Assembly (NCBI GenBank): GCA_035455185.1
Contig: DATIFQ010000078.1
Location: 1 to 11,344, forward strand
Direction of reading: 5' to 3'
Length of the DNA: 11,344 nucleotides
DNA from: JAEHDI01 sp035455185
GTDB lineage: Bacteria > Acidobacteriota > Terriglobia > Bryobacterales > Bryobacteraceae
Shown: positions 1 to 7,213 of the stretch, one piece after another
Layout of the letters: every line of letters begins with the position of its first letter
Numbering within the stretch: the first letter of the stretch is position 1
Position numbers and translations under genes: made by a program
Notes under the pieces: model-generated
What the model was told of the DNA's origin: nothing
What the model saw: only the letters and a program-made list of their open reading frames with translations
The model's database searches: none

Positions 1-78
1 TGTGATGACTGGACCCTGCGCCGCCGCAAACGCCCCCGCCAACAGGGAAAGCACCGCAACCACACCATACTTTCGCAT
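1..78 (-). CDS. Exported protein of unknown function, N-terminal 26 codons only (cut by window edge)
   Basis: The minus strand opens with ATG at 78-76 and stays open to the window edge, giving 26 residues. They form a textbook Sec signal peptide: a basic n-region (MRKYG), a hydrophobic core (VVAVLSLLAGAFA), and an Ala-rich cleavage region before Gln-Gly. The start is supported by a Shine-Dalgarno-like AGAGGGA (plus-strand positions 86-92), 7 bases upstream. The gene lies 66 bases after the stop of the sigma-54 activator, in the same direction. It could be the last gene of that operon or have its own promoter. The mature protein is outside the window, so no function can be given; only export from the cytoplasm is predicted. 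Confidence 0.7.
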   Translation of the reverse strand, partial: MRKYGVVAVLSLLAGAFAAAQGPVIT

Positions 79-144
79 GGCCTGATCCCTCTGGCCTTAC
101 TGTAGCATCAGATAATCAGACCCGTATAGCTCTATGTTTCGCCT

Positions 145-1518
145 TTATTCCCGCCCGTTCGCGGCCCGAGGATCACGCTCGCGACTCAAACCGAGCGCCC
201 GTATCCTCTTATGGAGGTTCGTCCGCTCCATCCCCAGCGCCCGGGCCGCCGCCGACACGTTCCACTCCGCCTCGCTCAACGCCTTCACCAGGTGCTCCCG
301 CTCGGCCGTTTCGCGCGCCTGCTGCAGGCTCGACGGCGTTCCCTCCCGCCGCGCCGCGCGCACCTCCGCCGGAATCGAGTCTTCGCCCAATTGCTCGCCT
401 GCCGACAGTATCGCCATCCGCTCCACGGTGTTACGCAGTTCGCGGACGTTGCCCGGCCACCCGTACCGCTCGAACACAGGAAAAACTTCGTCCACGAATG
501 CCTTCGCCCGGAAATTGTTCCGAGCGCAGAACTCGCCGAGGAAATACTCCGCCAGTGGCCGCACGTCCTGCGGGCGCTCGCGCAAGGCCGGCACCCGCAC
601 CGGCACAACGCTCAGCCGGTAGTAAAGATCCTCCCGGAACTGCTGCTTCGCCACCAGCGCCGCCAGGTCGCGGTTCGTCGCCGAGATCACCCGCACCGTC
701 ACGCGGATCGTCTGCTCGCCGCCCACACGATGAAATTCGCCCTCCTGCAACACACGCAACAGTTTCGCCTGCGATGCAGGATGCAGGTCGCCGACCTCAT
801 CAAGGAATAGCGTCCCGCTATCCGCCAACTCAAATTTCCCCCGCCTCGCCGACGCCGCTCCAGTAAACGCGCCCTTCTCATGCCCGAACAGTTCGCTTTC
901 CAGCAGTTCCGTCGGGATCGCCGCACAGTTCACTTTCACAAATGGCCCGGGAGCAAACGGGCTTAAGCGGTGAATCTGCTCCGCCAGCAGTTCCTTACCC
1001 GTCCCCGACTCGCCGATCAACAGCACCCTGGCGTCCGAGCGCGCCGCCATCGTCGCCTGCTCCACCGCCCTCTGCCACGCCGGGCTCCCACCGATCATCC
1101 TCGGACCGTCGCCCACGAGTTCCCGTAGCCGCGCGTTCTCCTGCCGCAGGTTCGCTTGTTCCAGAGCGTTCTTCACTGCCAGCAGCACGCGGTCCCGTCC
1201 CAGCGGTTTTTCGAGGAAATCGAACGCACCGGCGCGAGTCGCTTCCACCGCGTCCGCAATCGTGGCGTGTCCGGAGATCATCACTGCCGGCGCACAGTGG
1301 TCCGTCCCTCGCAGGTCGCGTAGCAGGTCAATACCGTTGCCGTCCGGCAGCTTCACGTCCAGCAGAAAGACGTCCGCGCGCCCCGTGTCCGGATGCGCGC
1401 GGCAGTCGGAAATCGAGCGGCACACAGTCACCGCGTACCCTTCGCGCTCCAGGATCAGCCGGAGCGAACGGCCGATGTTCTCTTCATCGTCAACGATCAG
1501 GATTCTGTTCCGCGGCAT
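145..1518 (-). CDS. NtrC/NtrX-family sigma-54-dependent response regulator
   Basis: A 457-residue cytoplasmic transcription activator with all three domains of the NtrC family. The receiver domain (about 4-120) has the acidic pair D10/D11, phospho-acceptor D54, S82 and K104. The AAA+ domain (about 142-365) has Walker A GESGTGKE at 169-176, the sigma-54-contacting GAFTGA loop intact at 216-221, Walker B LFLDE at 237-241, and the GWPGNVREL motif at 353-361. A Fis-type helix-turn-helix lies at about 405-442. By family knowledge, phosphorylation drives oligomerisation and ATP-dependent opening of sigma-54 promoters. The start (ATG 1518) lies inside the kinase gene, a 29-base overlap, and has no clear Shine-Dalgarno, which suggests translational coupling. 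The cognate kinase is surely the overlapping NtrY-like protein. Target genes cannot be named; I found no convincing -24/-12 promoter in the window. Nothing looks damaged. Confidence 0.95.
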   Translation of the reverse strand: MPRNRILIVDDEENIGRSLRLILEREGYAVTVCRSISDCRAHPDTGRADVFLLDVKLPDGNGIDLLRDLRGTDHCAPAVMISGHATIADAVEATRAGAFDFLEKPLGRDRVLLAVKNALEQANLRQENARLRELVGDGPRMIGGSPAWQRAVEQATMAARSDARVLLIGESGTGKELLAEQIHRLSPFAPGPFVKVNCAAIPTELLESELFGHEKGAFTGAASARRGKFELADSGTLFLDEVGDLHPASQAKLLRVLQEGEFHRVGGEQTIRVTVRVISATNRDLAALVAKQQFREDLYYRLSVVPVRVPALRERPQDVRPLAEYFLGEFCARNNFRAKAFVDEVFPVFERYGWPGNVRELRNTVERMAILSAGEQLGEDSIPAEVRAARREGTPSSLQQARETAEREHLVKALSEAEWNVSAAARALGMERTNLHKRIRALGLSRERDPRAANGRE

Positions 1519-2899
1519 ATCGCGGCAGCACGACGCGGAACGCCGCGCCGCCCAGTTCTCCTTTCACCAGCAAAATATCACCGCCCGCGAGCAGGGCGCT
1601 CTTGCGGGCGATCGACAAGCCCAATCCCATTCCACCTTTCTTGAAGGAAATGGCCGGCTCGAACAGCGACCGCCGCACATCCTCGCTCAACCCCGGACCC
1701 GAGTCGTGCACCTCCACCGCCACCTTCCCATTCAGCAGCGACGTCCGCCCCAACACCTCACCGCCCGCTCCCGCCGCCTCGGCAGCGTTCTCTAGCAAGT
1801 TCGTCAGCACACCCTTCACCAGATCCTCGTCCGTATGCGCCGCCGGGAGTCTCGGATCGAGCCGCAGCGTGTACCGCACCTCCGGCCGTCCGGTCCTGAG
1901 AAACGCCACGCGTTCTTCGACAACCGCGTTGACATCCAGGACACCGGGCCGCACCGGAGGCTCGGCGGCGAACTCGGAAAACGCCCGCACGCGCCGCTCG
2001 AGTGTTTCCACTTCCTCGCCGACGATCTGAGCCGCCTGCTGGATAAATGCGGGATCGCTTTCGCCGGCACGTGCCAGCACCTCTTCCATAGTCAGCCGGA
2101 TCGGCGTGAGCGAATTCTTTAGCTCGTGCGCCATCTTGCGCGCCAGCGCCTGCCAGCTTGCAAGCTGCGCCAGGTAGACGAGCCGCGCCCGGTTCTGCTC
2201 CAGTTCCTCGGCTGTGCGGTTAAAGGCGTGCATCGCCTCCCCGATCTCGTCTTCGCGGTCCACGGATACCCGCACCGCCAGGTTGCCCGACGCCAGTTCC
2301 GAAAGCGCCGCCGAGAGCTCGCGAATCGGCCGGCTGACGCGAGACGCCAGGTAAGCCAGCAGCGCAAATCCGACCAACCACACACTCAGAGCCAGCAGCA
2401 GCAGAGTCAGCGTGAATCCCCGGCGCAGGTTTCGCTGGTTGCCGGCGTCCACCAGCGCCCTGGCCTGCCGGTATTGCCTCGTCAAGCTCTCCATCCCGAC
2501 GCTGCCGAGCGGGCGTGACCACACCCGCACCTCACCCCCACGCCGGGTCATGAAGTTCAGCCGGTCGCCATTCGTACCCGAAAGAACGAAGCGCTCTGTC
2601 TCCCCGCTCTCCTGAAACGCACGAACCTCCGCTGGCCAGCTTGCCTCCGCGCCCGGGAGATACCGCTGCGGTTCGATAGCGCCTTGCGCGGCGTCGCGGC
2701 GCAGCGAGTCCTGCGCCTGCCGGTAATACTCGCGTCCCAGCCGTTGAAGCGCACGGGAGATTTCGTCGAGTTCGCGAGTTGAGGCGTAGGTCAGGCTCCA
2801 CTCAAGCAGCGACGACGTAAACCACAGCGTCGCCCCGAGCGGGGGAATCGTCGCGACGACAAACAGCAGGATCAGCCTGCCGCGGAGCGATCGAGGCAT
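1490..2899 (-). CDS. NtrY-like membrane sensor histidine kinase
   Basis: From the ATG at 2899 this is 469 residues. TM1 lies at about 8-28, then an extracytoplasmic region of roughly 130 residues, TM2 at about 161-184 and a HAMP linker at about 184-236. The dimerisation/phospho-acceptor helix carries the HELKN motif with H258. The HATPase domain has an N box (NLLEN, 367-371), G1 DSGPG (399-403) and G2 GMGLG (423-427). By family knowledge it autophosphorylates on H258 and passes phosphate to the overlapping sigma-54 activator. HELKN plus HAMP resembles NtrY more than NtrB. A GTG at 2911 could also start the frame, but ATG 2899 has GGGGTGA eight bases upstream and still keeps TM1. No known sensory fold is recognisable in the periplasmic part, so the signal is unknown. 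The gene starts 19 bases after the DUF4390-like gene. Confidence 0.93.
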   Translation of the reverse strand: MPRSLRGRLILLFVVATIPPLGATLWFTSSLLEWSLTYASTRELDEISRALQRLGREYYRQAQDSLRRDAAQGAIEPQRYLPGAEASWPAEVRAFQESGETERFVLSGTNGDRLNFMTRRGGEVRVWSRPLGSVGMESLTRQYRQARALVDAGNQRNLRRGFTLTLLLLALSVWLVGFALLAYLASRVSRPIRELSAALSELASGNLAVRVSVDREDEIGEAMHAFNRTAEELEQNRARLVYLAQLASWQALARKMAHELKNSLTPIRLTMEEVLARAGESDPAFIQQAAQIVGEEVETLERRVRAFSEFAAEPPVRPGVLDVNAVVEERVAFLRTGRPEVRYTLRLDPRLPAAHTDEDLVKGVLTNLLENAAEAAGAGGEVLGRTSLLNGKVAVEVHDSGPGLSEDVRRSLFEPAISFKKGGMGLGLSIARKSALLAGGDILLVKGELGGAAFRVVLPRYAAEQNPDR

Positions 2900-2907
2900 C
2901 CGGGAAG

Positions 2908-2914
2908 TCACCCC
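2908..2914 (-). promoter_or_regulatory. Ribosome binding site deciding the kinase start
   Basis: The minus strand reads GGGGTGA here, a good match to the GGAGGTGA anti-anti-SD sequence, 8 bases before ATG 2899. It lies in the short gap after the stop of the preceding gene. It overlaps the alternative GTG start at 2911, which makes the ATG the better choice. Confidence 0.55.
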
Positions 2915-2918
2915 GCCG

Positions 2919-3485
2919 CTACTTCAGTTCCGCCAGCCGGAACGGTCCTCCTTCGGCCAGCCATCGCGACTCGCCGGGATGGGGAGAGCGGCTGAAGAAT
3001 TCCACCATGCGCGCGAGGTTGATGCCAGCGTTTTCCTCCGGAGGCGTGTCGCCATTGGGTTCCTCCGCGCGCACCTCCAATCTAACCCAAAAGGGCGACG
3101 AGGGAGATAACCGCGCGCGCGACACTGAGACGTTATCCAGGCACCACGCCTCCGCCGCGCCTGCGGCGAGGTGCGAAGTCGCTTTCCGCGTGCCGCCCAG
3201 CCGCGTCACGGCGAACTTTTCTTCCCAGAGGTCGAAGCTCATCGCGAAGCGCCCGCCCGTCCGATCGATCACCGTTGTTTTCCGATCCCCAAGCAGGGTG
3301 AGCTGAACGGCAAAGATCACGGAATTCCCGTTGCGTAGCTGTTCGAGCGGCCGGCCCTCCACAAAATGGAAGTTCGGCGCGGCCACCCTCAGCGTTCCCG
3401 TGCCAAGACGCACCTCAAGTCCTTGGCCGTACAGCGCCTGCGCCGCCGCCAGCAGCGCGAGGTGACCTGCCGTCGCAAGCTTCAT
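2919..3485 (-). CDS. Exported DUF4390-like protein in the NtrY/NtrX operon
   Basis: A 188-residue protein from ATG 3485. The N-terminus is a Sec signal peptide (MKLATAGHLALLAAAQALYG, about 1-20), so the product is periplasmic. The mature part is mainly beta-strand in character: a hydrophobic strand after LRNGNSVIFAV (51-60), the stretch RFAMSFDLWEEKFAVTRL (79-96), an Ala-rich helix with AEAWCL (111-116), then FWVRLEVRAEE (132-142). This pattern and length resemble DUF4390 proteins. From memory, such genes precede an NtrY-like kinase in Betaproteobacteria, and the same order is seen here. The assignment needs a profile search. Other in-frame starts exist (ATG 3506, TTG 3515); none has a strong ribosome site, and 3485 gives the cleanest signal peptide. 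Function is unknown. A role in presenting or modulating the signal to the kinase is inference from position. Confidence 0.75.
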   Translation of the reverse strand: MKLATAGHLALLAAAQALYGQGLEVRLGTGTLRVAAPNFHFVEGRPLEQLRNGNSVIFAVQLTLLGDRKTTVIDRTGGRFAMSFDLWEEKFAVTRLGGTRKATSHLAAGAAEAWCLDNVSVSRARLSPSSPFWVRLEVRAEEPNGDTPPEENAGINLARMVEFFSRSPHPGESRWLAEGGPFRLAELK

Positions 3486-3546
3486 CGGAATTCGCCAACG
3501 ACCCATTATTGTCAAACAGCGCCCGGGAATCGGGAGAGAATTCGGT

Positions 3547-3573
3547 GACCGTCCCGGCTCCCGTTAAACGGTC
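3547..3573. promoter_or_regulatory. Inverted repeats in the spacer between the barrel gene and the DUF4390-like gene
   Basis: The 153-base spacer (3486-3638) holds GACCGT (3547-3552) matched by ACGGTC (3568-3573), and within it the perfect palindrome CCGTT-A-AACGG (3562-3571). The two pairings share bases, so they are mutually exclusive. An operator, or an mRNA hairpin ahead of the DUF4390/kinase/activator genes, are both possible. There is no U-tract on either strand, so it does not look like an intrinsic terminator. Confidence 0.3.
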
Positions 3574-3638
3574 CTCTCGGTCATCGAGGCCCGTGGGAGT
3601 GCCATCGAATTCCCTCCCGTCCCCCAGCCGCAAAACGG

Positions 3639-4883
3639 CTAAAATTCCGTCCCCGCCATAAACAACGGCGTTGCCCGCCCCGACTTCACCGGGAACGCCA
3701 TGGCCAGGAAGAACCCTCCTTTCGTGCGAATTCCCATGCCGATCGCGTGCTTCGCCTCGGCGTCCTCGCCACGGTCCCAAAGAGCACCCGTGTCATAGAA
3801 GACTTGAAACCAGTGATACCCGTACTCGATCGAGCCGTGCGCCTCTCGCGTACCACCCAGTGGATTCACTGCGAACTTGTGCCAGCCACGCAAGGTCCGT
3901 GTGTTCCCCAGGACGAAGCGCTCAAACAGCGGCGCCGTGCCAGAGATGCGCCCCGCCTCGAATCGCGCACCCAACCTGTGGGCGTCCCTCGTGAAGGTAT
4001 AGCCCGCCTCCACCTGGTGTCGTGCATAAGCGAAATCGGTGTCAAGAATCTTGGTGGCCGCGCGCAGGGAGTACCCTGCTTCGACATCGTGCTTGTCGCC
4101 ACGCGAATCCTCCAGCCGCCGCGCCAGGCGCAGAGTTGTTGTCACGGCGTTGGCAGACTCGGTCCGCGCGGCCGGAAATTGCGTCTGAAAGCGCTGGAAG
4201 GAGGTCCCCACGGTGAGTGTGAGCGGTTCCGCGAGCACGAACGTCGCCGACGGTGCGAAGTCCTGCCGTGTACGGTACACACCCGGGACATCCGACCGGG
4301 CGGCAAGAGCCGCTTGGGTATCGGCGTTCCACTTTTGGTGGTAGCTCGCGAATCGGAACCCGAGCCGGACGCGTTCCGTCCCAACTTTCGTGTTCTCGTA
4401 GCCCGCTCGCACGCCCGCGTACCGCTCGAGCAATTCGTCGCCATCGCTTACGATGCCGAGGCTGAACCGGTTCGTACCCACGGTCGTGGTCGTCCCGATC
4501 GCACCACTCCAGCCCTGCTTCGCGTGGTAGACGCCCCGCGTCATGGACGCGTCGAAGTTCTGTCGCGGCCGTCTGCCCGTCACTTCGAACAGCACGATCA
4601 CTTGCTCCGGTTGCGTGCCGCGCTCGAGTTTCTGCTGCACCAGACGGGCGTTCAGCTCTCTGCGGATCCGCTGTGCGAGCCGGTCCAGCTTCTGTGGATT
4701 CAGCTTCTCCCCAACCAGCCGGTCCAAGTCTTCCCGCAATGTCCGGCTGATGCGGTTGATCCCGTTGTCCGAGATATCCACCCGCTCAACCCGGTACCGC
4801 GAGTTCACGTTGACCTGTGACCCCGCATCTGAGGCGCCCAACCCGGACGCCATCACAAGCGCGATCAGCCAGCCGTACTTCAT
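3639..4883 (-). CDS. One-POTRA Omp85/BamA-like outer-membrane beta-barrel protein
   Basis: A 414-residue protein with a signal peptide (about 1-20: MKYGWLIALVMASGLGASDA). One POTRA-like module of alternating strand and helix follows at about 29-104 (RVERVDISDNG, then two Arg/Leu-rich helices, then QVIVLFEVTGRR). The rest (about 107-414) has the alternating aromatic/polar strands of an outer-membrane barrel and ends in Phe (GTEF), as BAM substrates usually do. The motif LRGW (331-334), preceded by ERFVLGNTRT, matches the RGF/RGY signature of the Omp85 barrel (bacterial surface antigen D15 family). It is much shorter than BamA (about 800 residues, five POTRAs) or TamA (three). By family it would insert or export proteins or lipids, but the client is unknown. 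The ATG at 4883 is preferred over GTG 4913 because it has GAGGGG just upstream. It is divergent from the GH36 gene. Confidence 0.8.
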   Translation of the reverse strand: MKYGWLIALVMASGLGASDAGSQVNVNSRYRVERVDISDNGINRISRTLREDLDRLVGEKLNPQKLDRLAQRIRRELNARLVQQKLERGTQPEQVIVLFEVTGRRPRQNFDASMTRGVYHAKQGWSGAIGTTTTVGTNRFSLGIVSDGDELLERYAGVRAGYENTKVGTERVRLGFRFASYHQKWNADTQAALAARSDVPGVYRTRQDFAPSATFVLAEPLTLTVGTSFQRFQTQFPAARTESANAVTTTLRLARRLEDSRGDKHDVEAGYSLRAATKILDTDFAYARHQVEAGYTFTRDAHRLGARFEAGRISGTAPLFERFVLGNTRTLRGWHKFAVNPLGGTREAHGSIEYGYHWFQVFYDTGALWDRGEDAEAKHAIGMGIRTKGGFFLAMAFPVKSGRATPLFMAGTEF

Positions 4884-4886
4884 ACG

Positions 4887-4892
4887 CCCCTC
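4887..4892 (-). promoter_or_regulatory. Ribosome binding site deciding the barrel-protein start
   Basis: The minus strand reads GAGGGG here, with its GAGG core 5 bases before ATG 4883. The upstream GTG at 4913 lacks such a site, and using it would put ten extra residues in front of a normal signal peptide. Confidence 0.55.
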
Positions 4893-4910
4893 AATGTGCA
4901 CGCGCCTTGC

Positions 4911-4981
4911 CACACGTAACCCGTTGAATTACAAAGACGTGTGACGCACAAAACCGTGAGCCGGTTTCACAGGTGTGCGTC
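4911..4981. promoter_or_regulatory. Cluster of inverted repeats in the divergent promoter region (candidate operator)
   Basis: The spacer between the barrel gene and the GH36 gene is 152 bases. It contains CACACGT (4911-4917) inverted as ACGTGTG (4937-4943). Immediately next is GACGCACA (4943-4950) inverted as TGTGCGTC (4974-4981). Nested inside the second pair are AAACCG (4951-4956) and CGGTTT (4962-4967), and also GTGA (4956-4959) with TCAC (4967-4970). All arms are perfect. The density and the position between divergent genes suggest binding sites for a dimeric regulator acting on one or both genes. I could not place a convincing -35/-10 pair for either direction. Confidence 0.45.
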
Positions 4982-5035
4982 GGGAAGCCATCCGCGCCAC
5001 AATGGGGGACTTACATCCAATTTTCGGAGCAATCT

Positions 5036-7171
5036 ATGTCCCACACACGGATTATTCCTCTCCTCTTGGCCGCCACCGCCCTATCTGCCGAAGTCGTTCA
5101 CGACAAAGCTTCGCAGACCTGGACCCTCCGCAGCGCCGGCGTGGAGTACGCGCTCGCGCTGAAGGACGGCGCTGTTACGCTCGCATACTTCGGGCCCACC
5201 GGCTCGGCGCCCTGGAAACCAGCCTCAGGCCGACCCGCAGCCCCGCGCTATGACCTCGCTGGCCGTGCCGACGGACGGAGCCTCGCGGCAGACGCTTTCG
5301 AGCTCACCGGCCACGAAGTCCACTCGCTGCGCGCAGGTGTCGACGAACTTTTGCTCCTCTTCCGCCACCGCCGCCTCCCCCTTGCACTGGAAGCGCGCTA
5401 CGCTGCGTGGGGCGACACCGGTGTTATCACACGCCGCGTCGCACTAACAAATCTCGGGACGCAGCCGGTCCGCGTCGAGTCGCTCGCGTCCCTCTCCTGG
5501 AGCCTCCCGCCTGGCGGCTACGAGCTGACGTACCTCCACGGCGGCTGGGGCCGTGAACGCCAGCTTGCCACTGAGAAGCTCGGCGCCGGCCAGCGCGTCT
5601 TCGAGAACCGTCGCGGCCGCTCCACCAGCGGGTACTCCCCCTGGTTCTGCCTCCGCAACGAAACCACCGGCGTCCGCTACATCGCCCAGCTCGCCTGGTC
5701 TGGCAACTGGGAGATGCTCTTTGAACGCTACGCCGACAGTATGCCCCTCCACGACCAGGATCTCCGCGCAGAACTCGGCCTCCGATTCGACTTCGGCGGC
5801 CCGCTCGGGCTGGAACCCGGACGCACGTTCGACTTCCCCCGGGTCGCCTTCAGCGCCTCCATGGGCGACCTCGACGACGCCTCCAACAACCTCCACCGCT
5901 ACCAGCGCACTTACGTCTTCCCGCGCATCGCCTCCAACGACCCGCCTCTTGTTCAGTTCAACTCCTGGTACCCGTTCCCCGGCAAGCTCTCCGTCACCGA
6001 CCTGAAACGCTGCGCCGACGTCGCGGCTGAGCTCGGGGCCGAGGTCTTTGTCCTCGACGCGGGCTGGTTCAACAAGAAGGACTGGAGCCGCGAACTCGGC
6101 GACTGGCAGGTCGATGGCACCGCGTTCCCGCGGGGGCTTCAGGAGCTCTCCGAATACGTCCGGAAGAAAGGCATGAAGTTCGGCATCTGGGTCGAAATCG
6201 AAAACCTCGGCGTTGAATCGAACACCTTCACCCAGCACCCCGAGTGGTGCCTCTCCTACGAGGGCAAGCCCATACAGACCTCCGCGCGCTATCACCTGAA
6301 CTTTGCGCTGCCCGAAGTCCGCCAGTGGGCCCGCGCCGTCATCGACCGCCTCGTCCGCGACTACGGCATCGAGTGGGTAAAGATCGACTACAACATCGAC
6401 ATCGGCGAGCAGTTCGATCCGCCCGGTGCAGGTCGCAGTGGCGACGTACTCTATCGCCACATCACCGCCTACTACGGCTGGCTCGACGACGTCCGCGCCG
6501 CGCATCCAAAGCTCATCGTCGAAAACTGCTCGAGCGGCGGTTTGCGCTTTGACGCCGGGATCCTCGAGCACACCCACACAACGTGGCTTTCCGATGTCGT
6601 CAGGCCCCTCCCGTCGCTCCAGTTGGGCTACGGTTGTACCGTCGAGTTCGCACCGCAGGCCTGCAACCACTGGATGGTCGGCGACAAGGACAACGGTGAG
6701 GTGGACAATTCGCGCCCGCCTGGCTGGTGGGACTTTCTGTTCCGAGTCCCGATGAACGGCCAGTTAGGTATCTCGAGCCGCGTATTCGACTGGACACCGG
6801 CACTGAAGCAGCGCGCGGCCGAAAACGTAGCTCTTTACAAGCAGATCCGTTCCACCATTTCGGCGGGCGACGCCTTCCACCTGGCGCCGCAGCCCGATCA
6901 CGACAACCCCGCCGGCTGGATGGCGATCCAGTACAGCGTCCCCGACGGCGCGCGCAGCGTCCTGCTCGCGTACCGGCTCGCCGAAGGCCAACCCACGCAG
7001 ACCTTCAAGCTCCGCGCTCTGCGCCGCGACGCCTCGTATCGCGTCAAACGCGATGGAATGGCCCAGTCCGGGCGTTCCGGCGCCGAACTGATGGACACCG
7101 GCCTGCCGGTCGAACTACCCGCCGAATGGCGCGCCACCGTCTTCGAGCTGGACGCCGGACCGTCATTCTGA
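5036..7171 (+). CDS. Exported GH36 alpha-galactosidase-like glycoside hydrolase
   Basis: A 711-residue protein from ATG 5036, which has GGAG 6 bases upstream. The N-terminus (MSHTRIIPLLLAATALSAEV) is a short Sec signal peptide, so it probably acts in the periplasm or outside. Residues about 30-295 form the N-terminal beta-supersandwich typical of GH36. The (beta/alpha)8 catalytic domain follows, with FNSWYPF (308-314), FVLDAGWF (338-345), the nucleophile motif WVKIDYN (D451), ENCSSGGLRFD (496-506), and acid/base WLSD (D520). A C-terminal beta domain covers about 620-711. By family it is a retaining enzyme that removes alpha-D-galactose from oligosaccharides; alpha-N-acetylgalactosaminidase and related activities also occur in GH36. 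Many GH36 enzymes have Asp-Asp-Gly-Trp where this one has D341-Ala-Gly-Trp, which may alter substrate choice. A Tat-type RidA-like gene follows after 42 bases. Confidence 0.9.
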   Translation: MSHTRIIPLLLAATALSAEVVHDKASQTWTLRSAGVEYALALKDGAVTLAYFGPTGSAPWKPASGRPAAPRYDLAGRADGRSLAADAFELTGHEVHSLRAGVDELLLLFRHRRLPLALEARYAAWGDTGVITRRVALTNLGTQPVRVESLASLSWSLPPGGYELTYLHGGWGRERQLATEKLGAGQRVFENRRGRSTSGYSPWFCLRNETTGVRYIAQLAWSGNWEMLFERYADSMPLHDQDLRAELGLRFDFGGPLGLEPGRTFDFPRVAFSASMGDLDDASNNLHRYQRTYVFPRIASNDPPLVQFNSWYPFPGKLSVTDLKRCADVAAELGAEVFVLDAGWFNKKDWSRELGDWQVDGTAFPRGLQELSEYVRKKGMKFGIWVEIENLGVESNTFTQHPEWCLSYEGKPIQTSARYHLNFALPEVRQWARAVIDRLVRDYGIEWVKIDYNIDIGEQFDPPGAGRSGDVLYRHITAYYGWLDDVRAAHPKLIVENCSSGGLRFDAGILEHTHTTWLSDVVRPLPSLQLGYGCTVEFAPQACNHWMVGDKDNGEVDNSRPPGWWDFLFRVPMNGQLGISSRVFDWTPALKQRAAENVALYKQIRSTISAGDAFHLAPQPDHDNPAGWMAIQYSVPDGARSVLLAYRLAEGQPTQTFKLRALRRDASYRVKRDGMAQSGRSGAELMDTGLPVELPAEWRATVFELDAGPSF

Positions 7172-7213
7172 ACGCCGCTCCCGGCTCTTGTACACTACCT
7201 GTGGGTGTCTCTT

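Noticed and set aside
107..120. ATCAGA direct repeat in the gap before the left-edge gene
   Set aside because: Two 6-base copies only; too short to call a binding site without other support.
942..2030. 362-codon plus-strand open frame over the activator and kinase
   Set aside because: Pro/Ser/Arg-rich shadow of two strongly conserved genes; no domain or ribosome site.
2159..2173. Sigma-54-like TGGCGC...TTGCA on the minus strand
   Set aside because: It is inside the kinase coding region and the GG-to-GC spacing is 8 rather than 10 bases.
3590..3605. Sigma-54-like promoter (TGGCACT on the minus strand) in the spacer
   Set aside because: The -24 part looks good, but the -12 GC is one base out of register and the TTGC element is missing.
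3415..3780. Minus-strand 121-codon frame bridging the spacer between the barrel and DUF4390-like genes
   Set aside because: It overlaps both genes out of frame and has no signal peptide, domain or ribosome site. It only shows that the spacer lacks stops in that frame.
3747..4820. 357-codon plus-strand open frame over the barrel gene
   Set aside because: Antisense shadow; the minus frame has a signal peptide, POTRA-like region, LRGW motif and terminal Phe.
5444..6670. 408-codon open frame antisense to the GH36 gene
   Set aside because: It lies wholly inside a gene with clear catalytic motifs, has no recognisable domain, and its composition is that of a mirror frame in GC-rich codons.
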